NCBI RefSeq assembly: GCF_038024065.1
Contig: NZ_CP150667.1
Location: 2,301,501-2,365,500, forward strand
DNA length: 64,000 nucleotides
Origin: Polaribacter sejongensis
GTDB lineage: Bacteria > Bacteroidota > Bacteroidia > Flavobacteriales > Flavobacteriaceae
Direction: 5' to 3'
The position numbers were made by a program, and so were the translations under genes. Shown here piece after piece: positions 1 to 8,333 of this stretch; within the stretch, counting starts at the first letter, position 1, and every line of letters begins with the position of its first letter. The notes under the pieces are model-generated. The model was not told where the DNA came from, did not search any database, and saw only the letters and a program-made list of their open reading frames with translations.

Positions 1-2008
1 TGATAAATGCTCCATTTTGACCTGTATAATGAAATGGGATTTGATATTTTAAACAAGTTTCTTCCCAACGAATTACACTACTCTTATAATTAGAACCATC
101 TGCAATAATTTGTGATGGTTTTATAGTTTTTATCAATCTTGATAAATTTATTTTTGGCGAATATTGCAATACAACAATTGGTTTCACCATTCCGGAAATG
201 GTATAAACTCCCAAACTATCAATCAGTAAAATATCCTTTTTAGAAAATTGAAGAAAGTTCTTAAAATTGATTTCTTTAACCTCATCAATACCTTCTGTAA
301 TTTGATATGTTTTAATACTATTTTCATTTTTCAACCTTACACTATCTAAATCGTGTTGTAAAAAGAGCTGCTCACCTACTCTTTTTCCTATGATAGAAAA
401 CCTACTTTTATGAAATACAATCAACTCTTCTTTCGATTTATTTTCTTTCGTTTCAATCAGAAAAATAGTTTGTAGAAATAGTATTGAAACTAAAAAGTAA
501 ATCAAATTTTTAGGTGATTTTTTGATAAAAAAAGAAACTCCTAAAAACAAGAATATATACCAAAACAACATAGCAATAAATGAAATGGAAATTTCCTTAA
601 ACAAGAATTCTTCTTGATGAGAAACCCAACTTACAAAATCATTCATCCAAGAAATAATCATTCCATATATATTTGCTAAAACCTGAGGTAGAATATTTAA
701 AAGTGATGTAATAATAACTAAAATCCCTCCTATTAAAATTGCCCCTAAAAAAGGAATAATCACAAGATTCGATGCTAAAAATAATCCCGGAAATTGTTGA
801 AAATAATAAATACTTAAAGGCAAAATTCCTATTTGAGCTGCTATTGAAACAGTGAATAATTGCCAAATCTTCTTATAAAGAATAAACCTAGGATTGTAAA
901 CTTCAAATAACTTAGGTTGTACCCAAAGAATACCAAAAACTGCTAAATAACTGAGTTGAAAACCAACATCAAACAAAAACATAGGTTTTATCAACAATAA
1001 AAAAAACATGGAAGAAATAAAAGAAAACTCCACGACATTTTTTCTTTGAAAAGACAATCCGATGGCTAAAAAAGTAAACATAGTAACAGCTCTAACTACC
1101 GACGCCGAAAGACCTGCGATAAAGGCAAACATCCAAAGTAATGAAACAATGATGAGTGTTTTTATAAATTTCCCGTACTTAATTCTTTCAACAGGTTTAA
1201 AAACGAAAGATAAAATCCACAGAATAACACCAACGTGTAAGCCAGAAACTGCCAAAATATGGATTGCACCTGCTCTTTGATAATCTACAATCAATTCTTT
1301 AGAAATATCTTGTCGCTGCCCTAATAATAGCGCATTTATAACCGCTAATTCATTTTTCTTAAAATTGTATTTATGTAACGCTTCCTGAATTTTATTTCTA
1401 AAGATAGCTGATAAACCAAACAAAGAGGTTGACTGAGAACGAAGCTTTAAAAACTGATTTGTATCCACAAATAATTGATGATGAATACCTTGTTTTGCTA
1501 AATAAGATTTGTAATTAAACTGATGCGGATTTAAAGGCGGAATTAGCTCTTTTAAAGTAGGTTTTAAGAATAACTGATCATCAATTTGCAACGAATTTGC
1601 ACTACTATCATTCTTAACATTTAAAAGTATTGTTCCTCTAGTTTTCAGATCATCAACCTGAACAATTACAGCCTCATATTTTTGGTAATAATTCCCAGGT
1701 TTTAATATTTTATGAATATGTAAAACAACCTTAGAATTATCTTTTAAATGATGCTGATAATACGAATCGTAATTTCTGTCATCACTCACATAAACAGCCG
1801 AAACACCGATACCAAAGAATAAAATAAAAGCAGTACATGTTCTTAAAACCTTATGTTTTATCAGAAAGAATAAAACAGTTAAACCTAGCAAAAAAATCGT
1901 GGTTCTAAGAAAACTAAAAGTCCAAAATTGAGTAAAAAACTGGAAATAAATTCCAATAATTACAAGCACAACAAAGTGCAAGGGTATGTAATTGTACAAC
2001 CTTTTCAT
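1..2008 (-). CDS. comEC: ComEC/Rec2 family DNA uptake channel protein, partial
   Basis: The minus-strand frame is open from an ATG at 2008 to the left window edge without a stop, so the C-terminus lies outside the window. It begins MKRLYNYIPLHFVVL with several early hydrophobic segments, then a DUF4131-like soluble part. The ComEC hallmark HILAVSGLHVGVI follows, then many membrane helices (including FSFISSMFFLLLI and FDVGFQLSYLAVFGI). The last visible part reads like a degenerate metallo-beta-lactamase-like tail (LIDSLGVYTISG). ComEC forms the inner-membrane channel for single-stranded DNA in natural transformation. It is the last gene of a minus-strand run that starts with surE. The family call is strong; competence of this strain is not shown. 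Confidence 0.93.
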   Translation of the reverse strand, partial: MKRLYNYIPLHFVVLVIIGIYFQFFTQFWTFSFLRTTIFLLGLTVLFFLIKHKVLRTCTAFILFFGIGVSAVYVSDDRNYDSYYQHHLKDNSKVVLHIHKILKPGNYYQKYEAVIVQVDDLKTRGTILLNVKNDSSANSLQIDDQLFLKPTLKELIPPLNPHQFNYKSYLAKQGIHHQLFVDTNQFLKLRSQSTSLFGLSAIFRNKIQEALHKYNFKKNELAVINALLLGQRQDISKELIVDYQRAGAIHILAVSGLHVGVILWILSFVFKPVERIKYGKFIKTLIIVSLLWMFAFIAGLSASVVRAVTMFTFLAIGLSFQRKNVVEFSFISSMFFLLLIKPMFLFDVGFQLSYLAVFGILWVQPKLFEVYNPRFILYKKIWQLFTVSIAAQIGILPLSIYYFQQFPGLFLASNLVIIPFLGAILIGGILVIITSLLNILPQVLANIYGMIISWMNDFVSWVSHQEEFLFKEISISFIAMLFWYIFLFLGVSFFIKKSPKNLIYFLVSILFLQTIFLIETKENKSKEELIVFHKSRFSIIGKRVGEQLFLQHDLDSVRLKNENSIKTYQITEGIDEVKEINFKNFLQFSKKDILLIDSLGVYTISGMVKPIVVLQYSPKINLSRLIKTIKPSQIIADGSNYKSSVIRWEETCLKYQIPFHYTGQNGAFI

Positions 2009-2046
2009 AGCAAGTTAAAGTTACTAAAAAAAACGTTAACTATTAA

Positions 2047-2529
2047 TTACAAGATTGTTGTTGCTTTTACGAAAGCATTTTTCCAGTATTTTTCGGATAG
2101 TGTAGAAACAATTACACCTCTAGAAGTAGTGGCGTGTACAAACTTAATTTGTCCTTTAGAGTGGGAAACCACTAGGCCAACATGATTGATATTTCCTCGT
2201 CTGTTTTTACTAGTTTTAAAGAACAATAAATCACCTTTTTTAACTTTACTTAAAGCAATTTTATCACCTCTCTTTGCCATATCTCTAGAGATTCTTGGCA
2301 ATTGTACATTTTCGCTTCCAAAGGCAACATATATCACTCCAGAGCAATCCATCCCTCTATTGGTAGTTCCTCCAAATTTATAACGAACACCTTTATACTC
2401 TAAGGCATTTGCTACTATTTTATCCGCCTTAGTAATTGGTTTTGGTGTCTTTTTAACAACCGTTTTAGTGGATGCGCAAGAACTTAATAATAAAGAAATT
2501 ACAACTATTAAAAAACTCCATTTCTTCAT
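2047..2529 (-). CDS. NlpC/P60 family cell-wall endopeptidase lipoprotein
   Basis: Protein of 160 residues. I chose the ATG at 2529 over one 36 bases upstream because it gives a clean lipoprotein signal (MKKWSFLIVV...LLLSSC, lipidated Cys18) and avoids overlap with the gene before it. The NlpC/P60 fold is visible: GMDCSGVIYVAF with the catalytic Cys, NHVGLVV with the catalytic His, and a later FVHATTSRGV with the third polar residue. These enzymes cut gamma-D-Glu-diamino acid bonds of peptidoglycan stem peptides; here probably from the outer membrane or periplasm. It lies between a small hypothetical gene and comEC on the same strand, probably co-transcribed. Exact substrate unknown. Confidence 0.9.
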   Translation of the reverse strand: MKKWSFLIVVISLLLSSCASTKTVVKKTPKPITKADKIVANALEYKGVRYKFGGTTNRGMDCSGVIYVAFGSENVQLPRISRDMAKRGDKIALSKVKKGDLLFFKTSKNRRGNINHVGLVVSHSKGQIKFVHATTSRGVIVSTLSEKYWKNAFVKATTIL

Positions 2530-2564
2530 ATTAAATATTCTTTTACGTATCATTTGTACTTTCA

Positions 2565-2900
2565 TTAAACTTCTTCTAAAACAGAAGTTCCACTTGTTTT
2601 ATCACCAGAAGTCCATGTCCAATTTTCATAAAGAGTAATTTTTCCATTAGCAGCAATTTCAGGTTTAGAGTAACAAATACCTGTCATTAATTCTCCTTTA
2701 AGATTCACTTGATGATAACGCATTTCTATATTTCCATACTCATCTACAAGACCTATTAAATGACCTTTTACTATTTGTCCGCCTTTATATTCAGACGTTA
2801 AAATAGCACCTTTTTGCTTGTATGTAAAAATGGTTTCTTTTGAAGTTTGTCCATTATCAGCGTTTTGAACAACTTTAAACTTTTTATTATTATAATTCAT
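2565..2900 (-). CDS. Small conserved hypothetical protein (beta-rich)
   Basis: Protein of 111 residues without signal peptide or membrane segment. The sequence is beta-strand-like, with repeated short motifs such as KGHLIGLVDEYGNIEMRYHQVN and KITLYENWTWTSGD. Similar small proteins in Flavobacteriia are sometimes labelled N-acetylglutamate synthase, but no acetyltransferase motif is visible and I do not support that name. It lies between lpxB (23 bases upstream) and the NlpC/P60 lipoprotein gene on the same strand. Function unknown. Confidence 0.75.
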   Translation of the reverse strand: MNYNNKKFKVVQNADNGQTSKETIFTYKQKGAILTSEYKGGQIVKGHLIGLVDEYGNIEMRYHQVNLKGELMTGICYSKPEIAANGKITLYENWTWTSGDKTSGTSVLEEV

Positions 2901-2923
2901 GAAACTTAAAACTAATTACCTTC

Positions 2924-4033
2924 TTATTTTAAATCACTTACAATTTGTTTTGCCACTTTTTCTGAAGCTCCTTTTCCACCTAATTTTTTCTCTAATTCAA
3001 AATATTCTAAAAATAGTTTTTCTCGATAGGTATCATCTAAAATCTTAGTCAATTCGGTTTTTAAATTCTTCTTATTAAAATCATTCTGAATTAATTCCTT
3101 AACCACTTCTCTATCCATGATTAAATTTACCAAAGAAATAAACTTCAAAGTGATAATTCTTTTTGCAATCTGATAAGAAATAGTTCCTCCTTTATAACAA
3201 ACCACTTGCGGCACTTTAAACAAAGCGGTTTCTAAAGTTGCGGTACCAGACCCTACAATTGCAGCATAAGAAATACTTAACAAATCGTACGTTTTATTGT
3301 TGATAAAAGACACTTTACGATGACCAATAATACTTTGATAAAAACTAAAATCTTGACTTGGAGCCCCAGCAATTACAAGTTGATATTCAGAAAAATCATC
3401 AATTAAAGACAACATTACAGAGAGCATTTTTGTAATTTCTTGCTTTCTACTTCCCGGTAACAACGCAATAATAGGTTTATCTGTTAAGTTATATTCTTTT
3501 CTAAAAGCAGCTTCTTTTACTTGTTTTCTCTCAGCAATTCCATCAATTAAAGGATGCCCAACAAATTCGACATTATAATCATATTTTGCGTAAAACTCCT
3601 TTTCGAAAGGAAGAATAACAAACATTTTATCGATATCTCTTTTAATATCTTTTACTCTGCTTGCTCTACTTGCCCAAACTTGCGGAGAAATATAATAATT
3701 GGTTTTAAAACCTTGTTCTTTTGCCCATTTTGCAACGCGTAAATTAAACCCCGAATTATCAATCAAAATAAGCACATCTGGTTTAAATTGAGCGATATCT
3801 TTTTTACAAAATTTAATAAAACCCAATACTTTAGAAAGGTTCATAATAACTTCAAAAAAGCCCATAAAAGCTCTTTCTTTATAATGACTTACCAAAGTTC
3901 CGCCAACATTTTGCATTAAATCTCCACCCCAAAACCGAATGTCTGCATTTGCATCTTCTTTATACAATGCTTTCATTAGGTTAGATCCATGTAAATCTCC
4001 TGAAGCTTCACCAGCAATTATGTAATATTTCAT
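2924..4033 (-). CDS. lpxB: Lipid-A-disaccharide synthase
   Basis: Protein of 369 residues, the usual LpxB length. It begins MKYYIIAGEASGDLHGSNLMKAL, the conserved GEASGDxHG N-terminus of the family, and contains LLPGSRKQEI and VGSGTATLETAL, the GT-B donor-site motifs. LpxB joins UDP-2,3-diacylglucosamine and lipid X to form the tetra-acylated disaccharide of lipid A at the cytoplasmic face of the inner membrane. It follows surE and a small membrane protein gene, an order I recognise from other Flavobacteriia. A strong palindromic repeat lies in the gap just upstream of its start. Confidence 0.97.
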   Translation of the reverse strand: MKYYIIAGEASGDLHGSNLMKALYKEDANADIRFWGGDLMQNVGGTLVSHYKERAFMGFFEVIMNLSKVLGFIKFCKKDIAQFKPDVLILIDNSGFNLRVAKWAKEQGFKTNYYISPQVWASRASRVKDIKRDIDKMFVILPFEKEFYAKYDYNVEFVGHPLIDGIAERKQVKEAAFRKEYNLTDKPIIALLPGSRKQEITKMLSVMLSLIDDFSEYQLVIAGAPSQDFSFYQSIIGHRKVSFINNKTYDLLSISYAAIVGSGTATLETALFKVPQVVCYKGGTISYQIAKRIITLKFISLVNLIMDREVVKELIQNDFNKKNLKTELTKILDDTYREKLFLEYFELEKKLGGKGASEKVAKQIVSDLK

Positions 4034-4051
4034 AAGTTTTTACTTGTTTGG

Positions 4052-4095
4052 TCGAGCGCAGTCGAGACCTTATTAAACCTCTCGACTGCGCTCGA
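4052..4095. repeat. Intergenic palindromic repeat
   Basis: A 16-base arm at 4052-4067 (beginning TCGAGCGCAGTCGAG) is the exact reverse complement of 4080-4095, with a 12-base loop. It sits in the 78-base gap between the small membrane protein gene and lpxB. The GC-rich arms stand out from the AT-rich surroundings, and the words resemble the TCGA-type fragments seen around 56050 and 56140, so this may be one of a dispersed repeat family. It could act as an mRNA hairpin inside the operon. Confidence 0.85.
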
Positions 4096-4111
4096 GGAGA
4101 CATTATCTTTG

Positions 4112-4399
4112 TTAGAAAAACTTTAAAACTAAAGTAGTTAATGCAATTAAAATGGTTGCCAATAAAACTCCTTTTGCTTTGTTGTCTTGTTTCTTTTTAA
4201 TAAAAATAAAGAACACAAATAAATTAGGAATTGCAGCCAAAGACAATACTTTTCCGTATAATTCTCCTTGTTTAATTAAATCGATGGTTTCGTAAAATCC
4301 AAATTTCGAAATATATTCTAAATATAAAAATATACCTCCAAAAGTGGCAAATAATGAAACCAATACGCCTATTAAAATATGTTTTTTTACAGTTCCCAA
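4112..4399 (-). CDS. Small membrane protein, conserved hypothetical
   Basis: Protein of 95 residues with three hydrophobic segments: HILIGVLVSLFATFGGIFLYL near the N-terminus, LSLAAIPNLFVFFIFI in the middle, and GVLLATILIALTTLVLKFF at the end. It overlaps the 3' end of surE by 13 bases, which implies translational coupling, and precedes lpxB. No recognisable catalytic motif. The position between surE and lpxB is conserved in relatives as far as I recall. Function unknown. Confidence 0.8.
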   Translation of the reverse strand: MGTVKKHILIGVLVSLFATFGGIFLYLEYISKFGFYETIDLIKQGELYGKVLSLAAIPNLFVFFIFIKKKQDNKAKGVLLATILIALTTLVLKFF

Positions 4400-5163
4400 G
4401 CGTTTAATTTTTGAATCATGTGATGTGCAGTCATATCAAACTGAACAGGAACTACAGAAACATAACCATTTTCTAATGCGTACAAATCTGTATCTTGACC
4501 TTTATCTTTATTAATAAACTCACCAGAAAGCCAGTAATATTCTTTACCCATTGGGTTTTTTCGTTTATCAAAAATTTCTTTCCAATACCCATTTGCTTGT
4601 CTACAAATTTTAACACCCTTTATTTCTTCCTTTTTTAACTTCGGAATATTTACATTTAAAACAACGCCTTCCGGAATTCCGTTTAGCAACGCATTTAAAG
4701 TAATCTTTTTTATATATTCTTCAGATTGTTTAAAATCTGCATGCCATTTAAAATCTAATAATGAAAAACCTATGGCAGGTATTCCTTCTATTCCCGCTTC
4801 TATTGCAGCACTCATAGTACCCGAATAAATAACACTAATAGAGGCATTAGAACCATGGTTAATACCAGAAACACATAAATCTGGTTTTCTATTTAAAATT
4901 TCATTCACCGCCATTTTTACACAATCTGCAGGCGTACCAGAACAGGTATATTCTAATTGTGGACCATCATCTATAGTTATGGCATTGCATGTTAAAACAT
5001 TATCAACTGTAATTGCATGCCCCATTCCGCTTTGCGGACTATCGGGAGCCACCACAACAACTTCACCAATTTTATTCATTATTCTAATTAAAGCTCTTAA
5101 ACCAGGAGCTGTAATTCCATCATCATTTGTAATTAAAATTAATGGTTTGTTTTGCATCATCAT
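4387..5163 (-). CDS. surE: 5'/3'-nucleotidase SurE
   Basis: Protein of 258 residues. It begins with three consecutive Met codons and any could start. The metal-binding motif LITNDDGITAPGL (Asn13, Asp14, Asp15) is present, followed by VVAPDSPQSGMGHAIT and VSGINHGSNA, all SurE signatures. SurE is a metal-dependent acid phosphatase acting on nucleoside 5'- and 3'-monophosphates and is linked to stationary-phase survival. It is the first gene of the minus-strand run towards comEC, and its 3' end overlaps the next gene. Confidence 0.96.
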   Translation of the reverse strand: MMMQNKPLILITNDDGITAPGLRALIRIMNKIGEVVVVAPDSPQSGMGHAITVDNVLTCNAITIDDGPQLEYTCSGTPADCVKMAVNEILNRKPDLCVSGINHGSNASISVIYSGTMSAAIEAGIEGIPAIGFSLLDFKWHADFKQSEEYIKKITLNALLNGIPEGVVLNVNIPKLKKEEIKGVKICRQANGYWKEIFDKRKNPMGKEYYWLSGEFINKDKGQDTDLYALENGYVSVVPVQFDMTAHHMIQKLNAWEL

Positions 5164-5509
5164 TGTTTAAAGTTCAAAATTTAGAATTCAAAGTTAAAGG
5201 TAGTTTTCAATTTAAAAATTGAACTTTAAATTCTAAATTATTTTAAGCAAATATAATTGATTTTATACGATTCCTTTTTAACATTTTGTAAAGAATACAA
5301 TTTCTCTTTTTTGCGTAATATTGTAAGAAAGAAAGCTGTTCTTGAAGTTTAAAAGTATAAATTGAAAGAAAAAAGCATAATTTAATGCTTAAACAAAAAC
5401 AGCAAAAAACAAATAAGTCTAGAACCTAGTAAATAATTTTGGCATTATTTTAGTAGTTTAGCAAAGCAAAAAGAGTAATTTTAGAATTAAAACAACGACA
5501 GAACTAAAT
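5164..5509. other. Divergent intergenic region between surE and the tail-specific protease gene
   Basis: This 346-base gap holds the promoters of two divergent genes. Two loosely inverted segments made of 'ttcaaaatttagaattc' and 'aactttaaattctaaa' lie at about 5168-5240 and may pair. An octamer matching the Bacteroidetes -7 box (TAATTTTG, 5434-5441) lies 68 bases before the plus-strand gene, without a clear -33 box. No further gene is visible. Confidence 0.4.
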
Positions 5510-7639
5510 ATGAAAACAAAATATAAAATCACCACATTTTTATTAGCAATACTTCTATTTGCAACTAGCTTGCAAACTCAAGCTGCTAATACGGATACCA
5601 ATTCAGATCCTGAAAAAGATAAAATTTTAGTTTACATTCTTAGAAATATTTTAACCAGAAGTCATTTTGTTGTAAAAGACATGAATGATGATTTTTCTGA
5701 ATATGTGTATACCGAATTTATTGATGGTTTAGACCCAAGTAAAAGGTATTTCACCCAAAAGGATATGAAAGATTTTTCTAAATTCAAATATGAAATCGAT
5801 AATCAACTTTTAAAAGAAGATGTCTCTTTCTATAATTTGGTTTATGAACGATTTACAAGTAAAATTAAAAATGCAAAATCATATTATGGAGATTTGTTAA
5901 AACAACCTTTTAACTTTAACAAAACGGAAACCATTGATGTAAATTATGAGGAACTTCCTTTTGCTAAAAATGAAAACGAATTAATAGACTACTGGCGTAA
6001 GCAACTAAAATTAAGTACTCTTATTAGAATTCAAGATAAATTAGACAAACAAAAGGCTGACGTACTTAAAGATAAAAATCACAAAACAAAAAGTTTTGAT
6101 GAACTTGAAAAAGAGGCACGCGCAGAAGTTCTTAAAAACATGGACGATTTATATGTTAGAATTGAAGAATTAGAACATGAAGATTGGTTTTCTACTTTTT
6201 TAAACAGTGTTGTTGGTGCTTTTGACCCACACACAACCTACATGGCTCCAAGTATTAAAGAACGTTTTGACCAAGATATGTCTGGTAAATTAGAAGGAAT
6301 TGGAGCACGTTTAGTAAAAAAAGGAATTTATACCGAAATTTTTGAATTGGTTTCTGGAGGTCCTGCATGGAAAGAAGGAAGTTTAGAGCCTGGTGATGTT
6401 ATTTTAGAAGTTGCCCAAGGAAGCAAAGAACCTTTAGATATTGTAGGAATGCGTTTAGACGATGCTATAAAATTCATCAAAGGAAAAAAAGGTACTGAAG
6501 TTAAATTAACCGTTAAGAAAAAATTAGATGGTACAACCAAAGTAATTTCTATTACTAGAGATGTTGTAGAGCTAGAAGAAACTTTTGTAAAATCTAGTAT
6601 TGTAGAAAAAGACGGTAAAAAATTCGGGATTATAGATTTACCTAAGTTCTATATCGATTTTAATGAGGAAAGTTATAGAGATTCTGCAAAAGACATGGAG
6701 CAAGAAATAGAACGCTTAAAAAGTGAAGGTGTTACTGGCTTAATTGTAGATTTAAGAAATAATGGAGGTGGTTCTTTAAAAACAGCCATTGAAATTAGTG
6801 GATTGTTTATTAATGAAGGTCCAATTGTACAAGTAAAATACAGAGGTGAAGATCCAATTATTAAAAAAGATATTGATCCAGAAATTCAATGGGAAGGAGC
6901 AGTAGTTGTTCTTGTAAATGAGTTTTCTGCTTCTGCATCAGAAATTTTTGCTGCAGCAATGCAAGATTATAAAAGAGCGGTAATTATGGGCGGTAACCAA
7001 ACCTACGGAAAAGGAACCGTGCAAAGTGTGTTACCTATTAATCAGTTTACAAAATACGATAAAGATTTAGGAGCTCTAAAAATGACCATTCAAAAATTCT
7101 ATAGAGTTAATGGTGGTTCTACTCAAATTGAAGGTGTGTATTCAGATATTGCAATGCCAGACAGATATAGTTATATGAAATTTGGCGAAAGAGATTTAGA
7201 TGGCGCATTGGTTTGGGACAAAGTAAAGCAGGCAGATTATGTGCAAACAAATTCTTACCAAAATTTTAATGATGTAGTTAATAATAGTAAACAAAGAATT
7301 GCTACAGATTCTAAATTTAAGTTGATAAACGAATATGCAAAATGGTTAAAGCAAAAGCAAGATGATAATTCTTACTCTTTAAACTATAAACAATTTGAAG
7401 AAATAAATGTAGCCAATGAAAAAGATGCAGAGAAATTCAAATCTGTTTTTGATTATAAATCAGATCTAACATTTAACTCTCCAACTTACGAACTTTCATT
7501 AATTAAAAAAGACACAGCACTAGCAGATAAACGATTGGCATGGCATAAAAATTTATCGAAAGATGTCTATGTTTTTGAAGCTATAAACGTTTTAAGTGAA
7601 TTAAAAATGAACACTAAAAGCGAAATAGTAAAACAATAA
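5510..7639 (+). CDS. prc: Carboxy-terminal processing (tail-specific) protease, S41 family
   Basis: Protein of 709 residues with an N-terminal signal peptide (TTFLLAILLFATSLQTQA). An N-terminal helical Prc-type domain (RYFTQKDMKDFSKF) is followed by a PDZ domain at about 235-335 (LEGIGARL...GDVILEVAQG) and an S41 protease core. The catalytic Ser is in EFSASASEIFAAA and the Lys in TYGKGTVQ; a C-terminal DUF3340-like part follows. These periplasmic proteases trim or degrade proteins from their C-termini, for example peptidoglycan hydrolases and precursors. Monocistronic, with its own terminator just downstream. Confidence 0.95.
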   Translation: MKTKYKITTFLLAILLFATSLQTQAANTDTNSDPEKDKILVYILRNILTRSHFVVKDMNDDFSEYVYTEFIDGLDPSKRYFTQKDMKDFSKFKYEIDNQLLKEDVSFYNLVYERFTSKIKNAKSYYGDLLKQPFNFNKTETIDVNYEELPFAKNENELIDYWRKQLKLSTLIRIQDKLDKQKADVLKDKNHKTKSFDELEKEARAEVLKNMDDLYVRIEELEHEDWFSTFLNSVVGAFDPHTTYMAPSIKERFDQDMSGKLEGIGARLVKKGIYTEIFELVSGGPAWKEGSLEPGDVILEVAQGSKEPLDIVGMRLDDAIKFIKGKKGTEVKLTVKKKLDGTTKVISITRDVVELEETFVKSSIVEKDGKKFGIIDLPKFYIDFNEESYRDSAKDMEQEIERLKSEGVTGLIVDLRNNGGGSLKTAIEISGLFINEGPIVQVKYRGEDPIIKKDIDPEIQWEGAVVVLVNEFSASASEIFAAAMQDYKRAVIMGGNQTYGKGTVQSVLPINQFTKYDKDLGALKMTIQKFYRVNGGSTQIEGVYSDIAMPDRYSYMKFGERDLDGALVWDKVKQADYVQTNSYQNFNDVVNNSKQRIATDSKFKLINEYAKWLKQKQDDNSYSLNYKQFEEINVANEKDAEKFKSVFDYKSDLTFNSPTYELSLIKKDTALADKRLAWHKNLSKDVYVFEAINVLSELKMNTKSEIVKQ

Positions 7640-7664
7640 TTACCAAATATTAAATAACAACAAG

Positions 7665-7698
7665 CCTGATAATATTGTCTAATGTTATCAGGTTTTTT
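7665..7698 (+). terminator. Rho-independent terminator of the tail-specific protease gene
   Basis: Arms CCTGATAA (7665-7672) and TTATCAGG (7685-7692) are followed by six T. It overlaps an upstream ATG at 7682 that could otherwise extend the next gene, so the next gene more likely starts at 7718. Confidence 0.85.
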
Positions 7699-7717
7699 GT
7701 TTCAAAAAAAAGCTAAC

Positions 7718-8164
7718 ATGAGTTTTAAAGTAACATTTCACACAAAATGGTCTGACTTTGACCCAAACAGACACATGCGTCACACAGCATATAATGACTA
7801 TGCAGCAGAAGTAAGAGTACGATATTTTAGAGATCAAAATTTCTCTATAGAAGAGTTTACAAAACACAACCTTGGCCCTATTTTATTTACAGAAGAAACT
7901 TCTTTTAGAAAAGAAATCCATTTAGGAGAAAATATCTCTGTAGATTTTAAACTTTCTGGTTTATCTAAAAATGGTGAACGTTGGAAAATTACACATCAGG
8001 TTTTTAATGAGGCAGGAGAGTTATCAGCAATTATAAAAGTATATGGAGCTTGGATAGATTTAACAAAACGAAAACTAACCATGCCACCTGCAGAAGCTCA
8101 ATATTTGTTTGACTCTGCCGAAAAAAGCGATGATTTTGAAGAAATAGCACTTAAAAAAAGTTAA
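7718..8164 (+). CDS. Acyl-CoA thioesterase, 4HBT hotdog family
   Basis: Protein of 148 residues starting MSFKVTFHTKWSDFDPNRHMRHTAYNDYA. I chose the ATG at 7718 because the in-frame ATG at 7682 lies inside the terminator of the preceding gene. The motif DFDPNRHMRHTAYNDYAAEVR matches the DxNxHmNnxxY region of 4-hydroxybenzoyl-CoA thioesterase-like hotdog enzymes. Such proteins hydrolyse acyl-CoA thioesters in the cytoplasm. The substrate cannot be told. Confidence 0.88.
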   Translation: MSFKVTFHTKWSDFDPNRHMRHTAYNDYAAEVRVRYFRDQNFSIEEFTKHNLGPILFTEETSFRKEIHLGENISVDFKLSGLSKNGERWKITHQVFNEAGELSAIIKVYGAWIDLTKRKLTMPPAEAQYLFDSAEKSDDFEEIALKKS

Positions 8165-8276
8165 GAGTATAAAAAATACTGAATAAAAGAATTCAACCTT
8201 GTCGTGCCACACTGAACATGTTTCAGTGTCTTACTTTCTTTACAAGCTATCAATTCTAAAACCTAAAAAATTGGGT

Positions 8277-8314
8277 AAAAAAAATCGTCTAAATTTCTTT
8301 AGACGATTTTTTTT
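8277..8314. terminator. Bidirectional terminator
   Basis: Arms AAAATCGTCTAAA (8281-8293) and TTTAGACGATTTT (8298-8310) are flanked by A-run and T-run, so the hairpin can end transcription from both sides. It lies between the thioesterase gene and the convergent symporter pseudogene. The 8165-8276 stretch before it also holds a small CACTGAA/TTCAGTG dyad near 8212-8230 and no gene. Confidence 0.85.
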
Positions 8315-8333
8315 ATAAACTATTTGGTAATTC

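Noticed and set aside
1062..1280. A 72-residue plus-strand reading frame
   Set aside because: It lies wholly antisense within comEC and has no recognisable motif.
2565..2900. N-acetylglutamate synthase
   Set aside because: The name is used for similar small proteins, but at 111 residues and without acetyltransferase motifs the activity is not supported.
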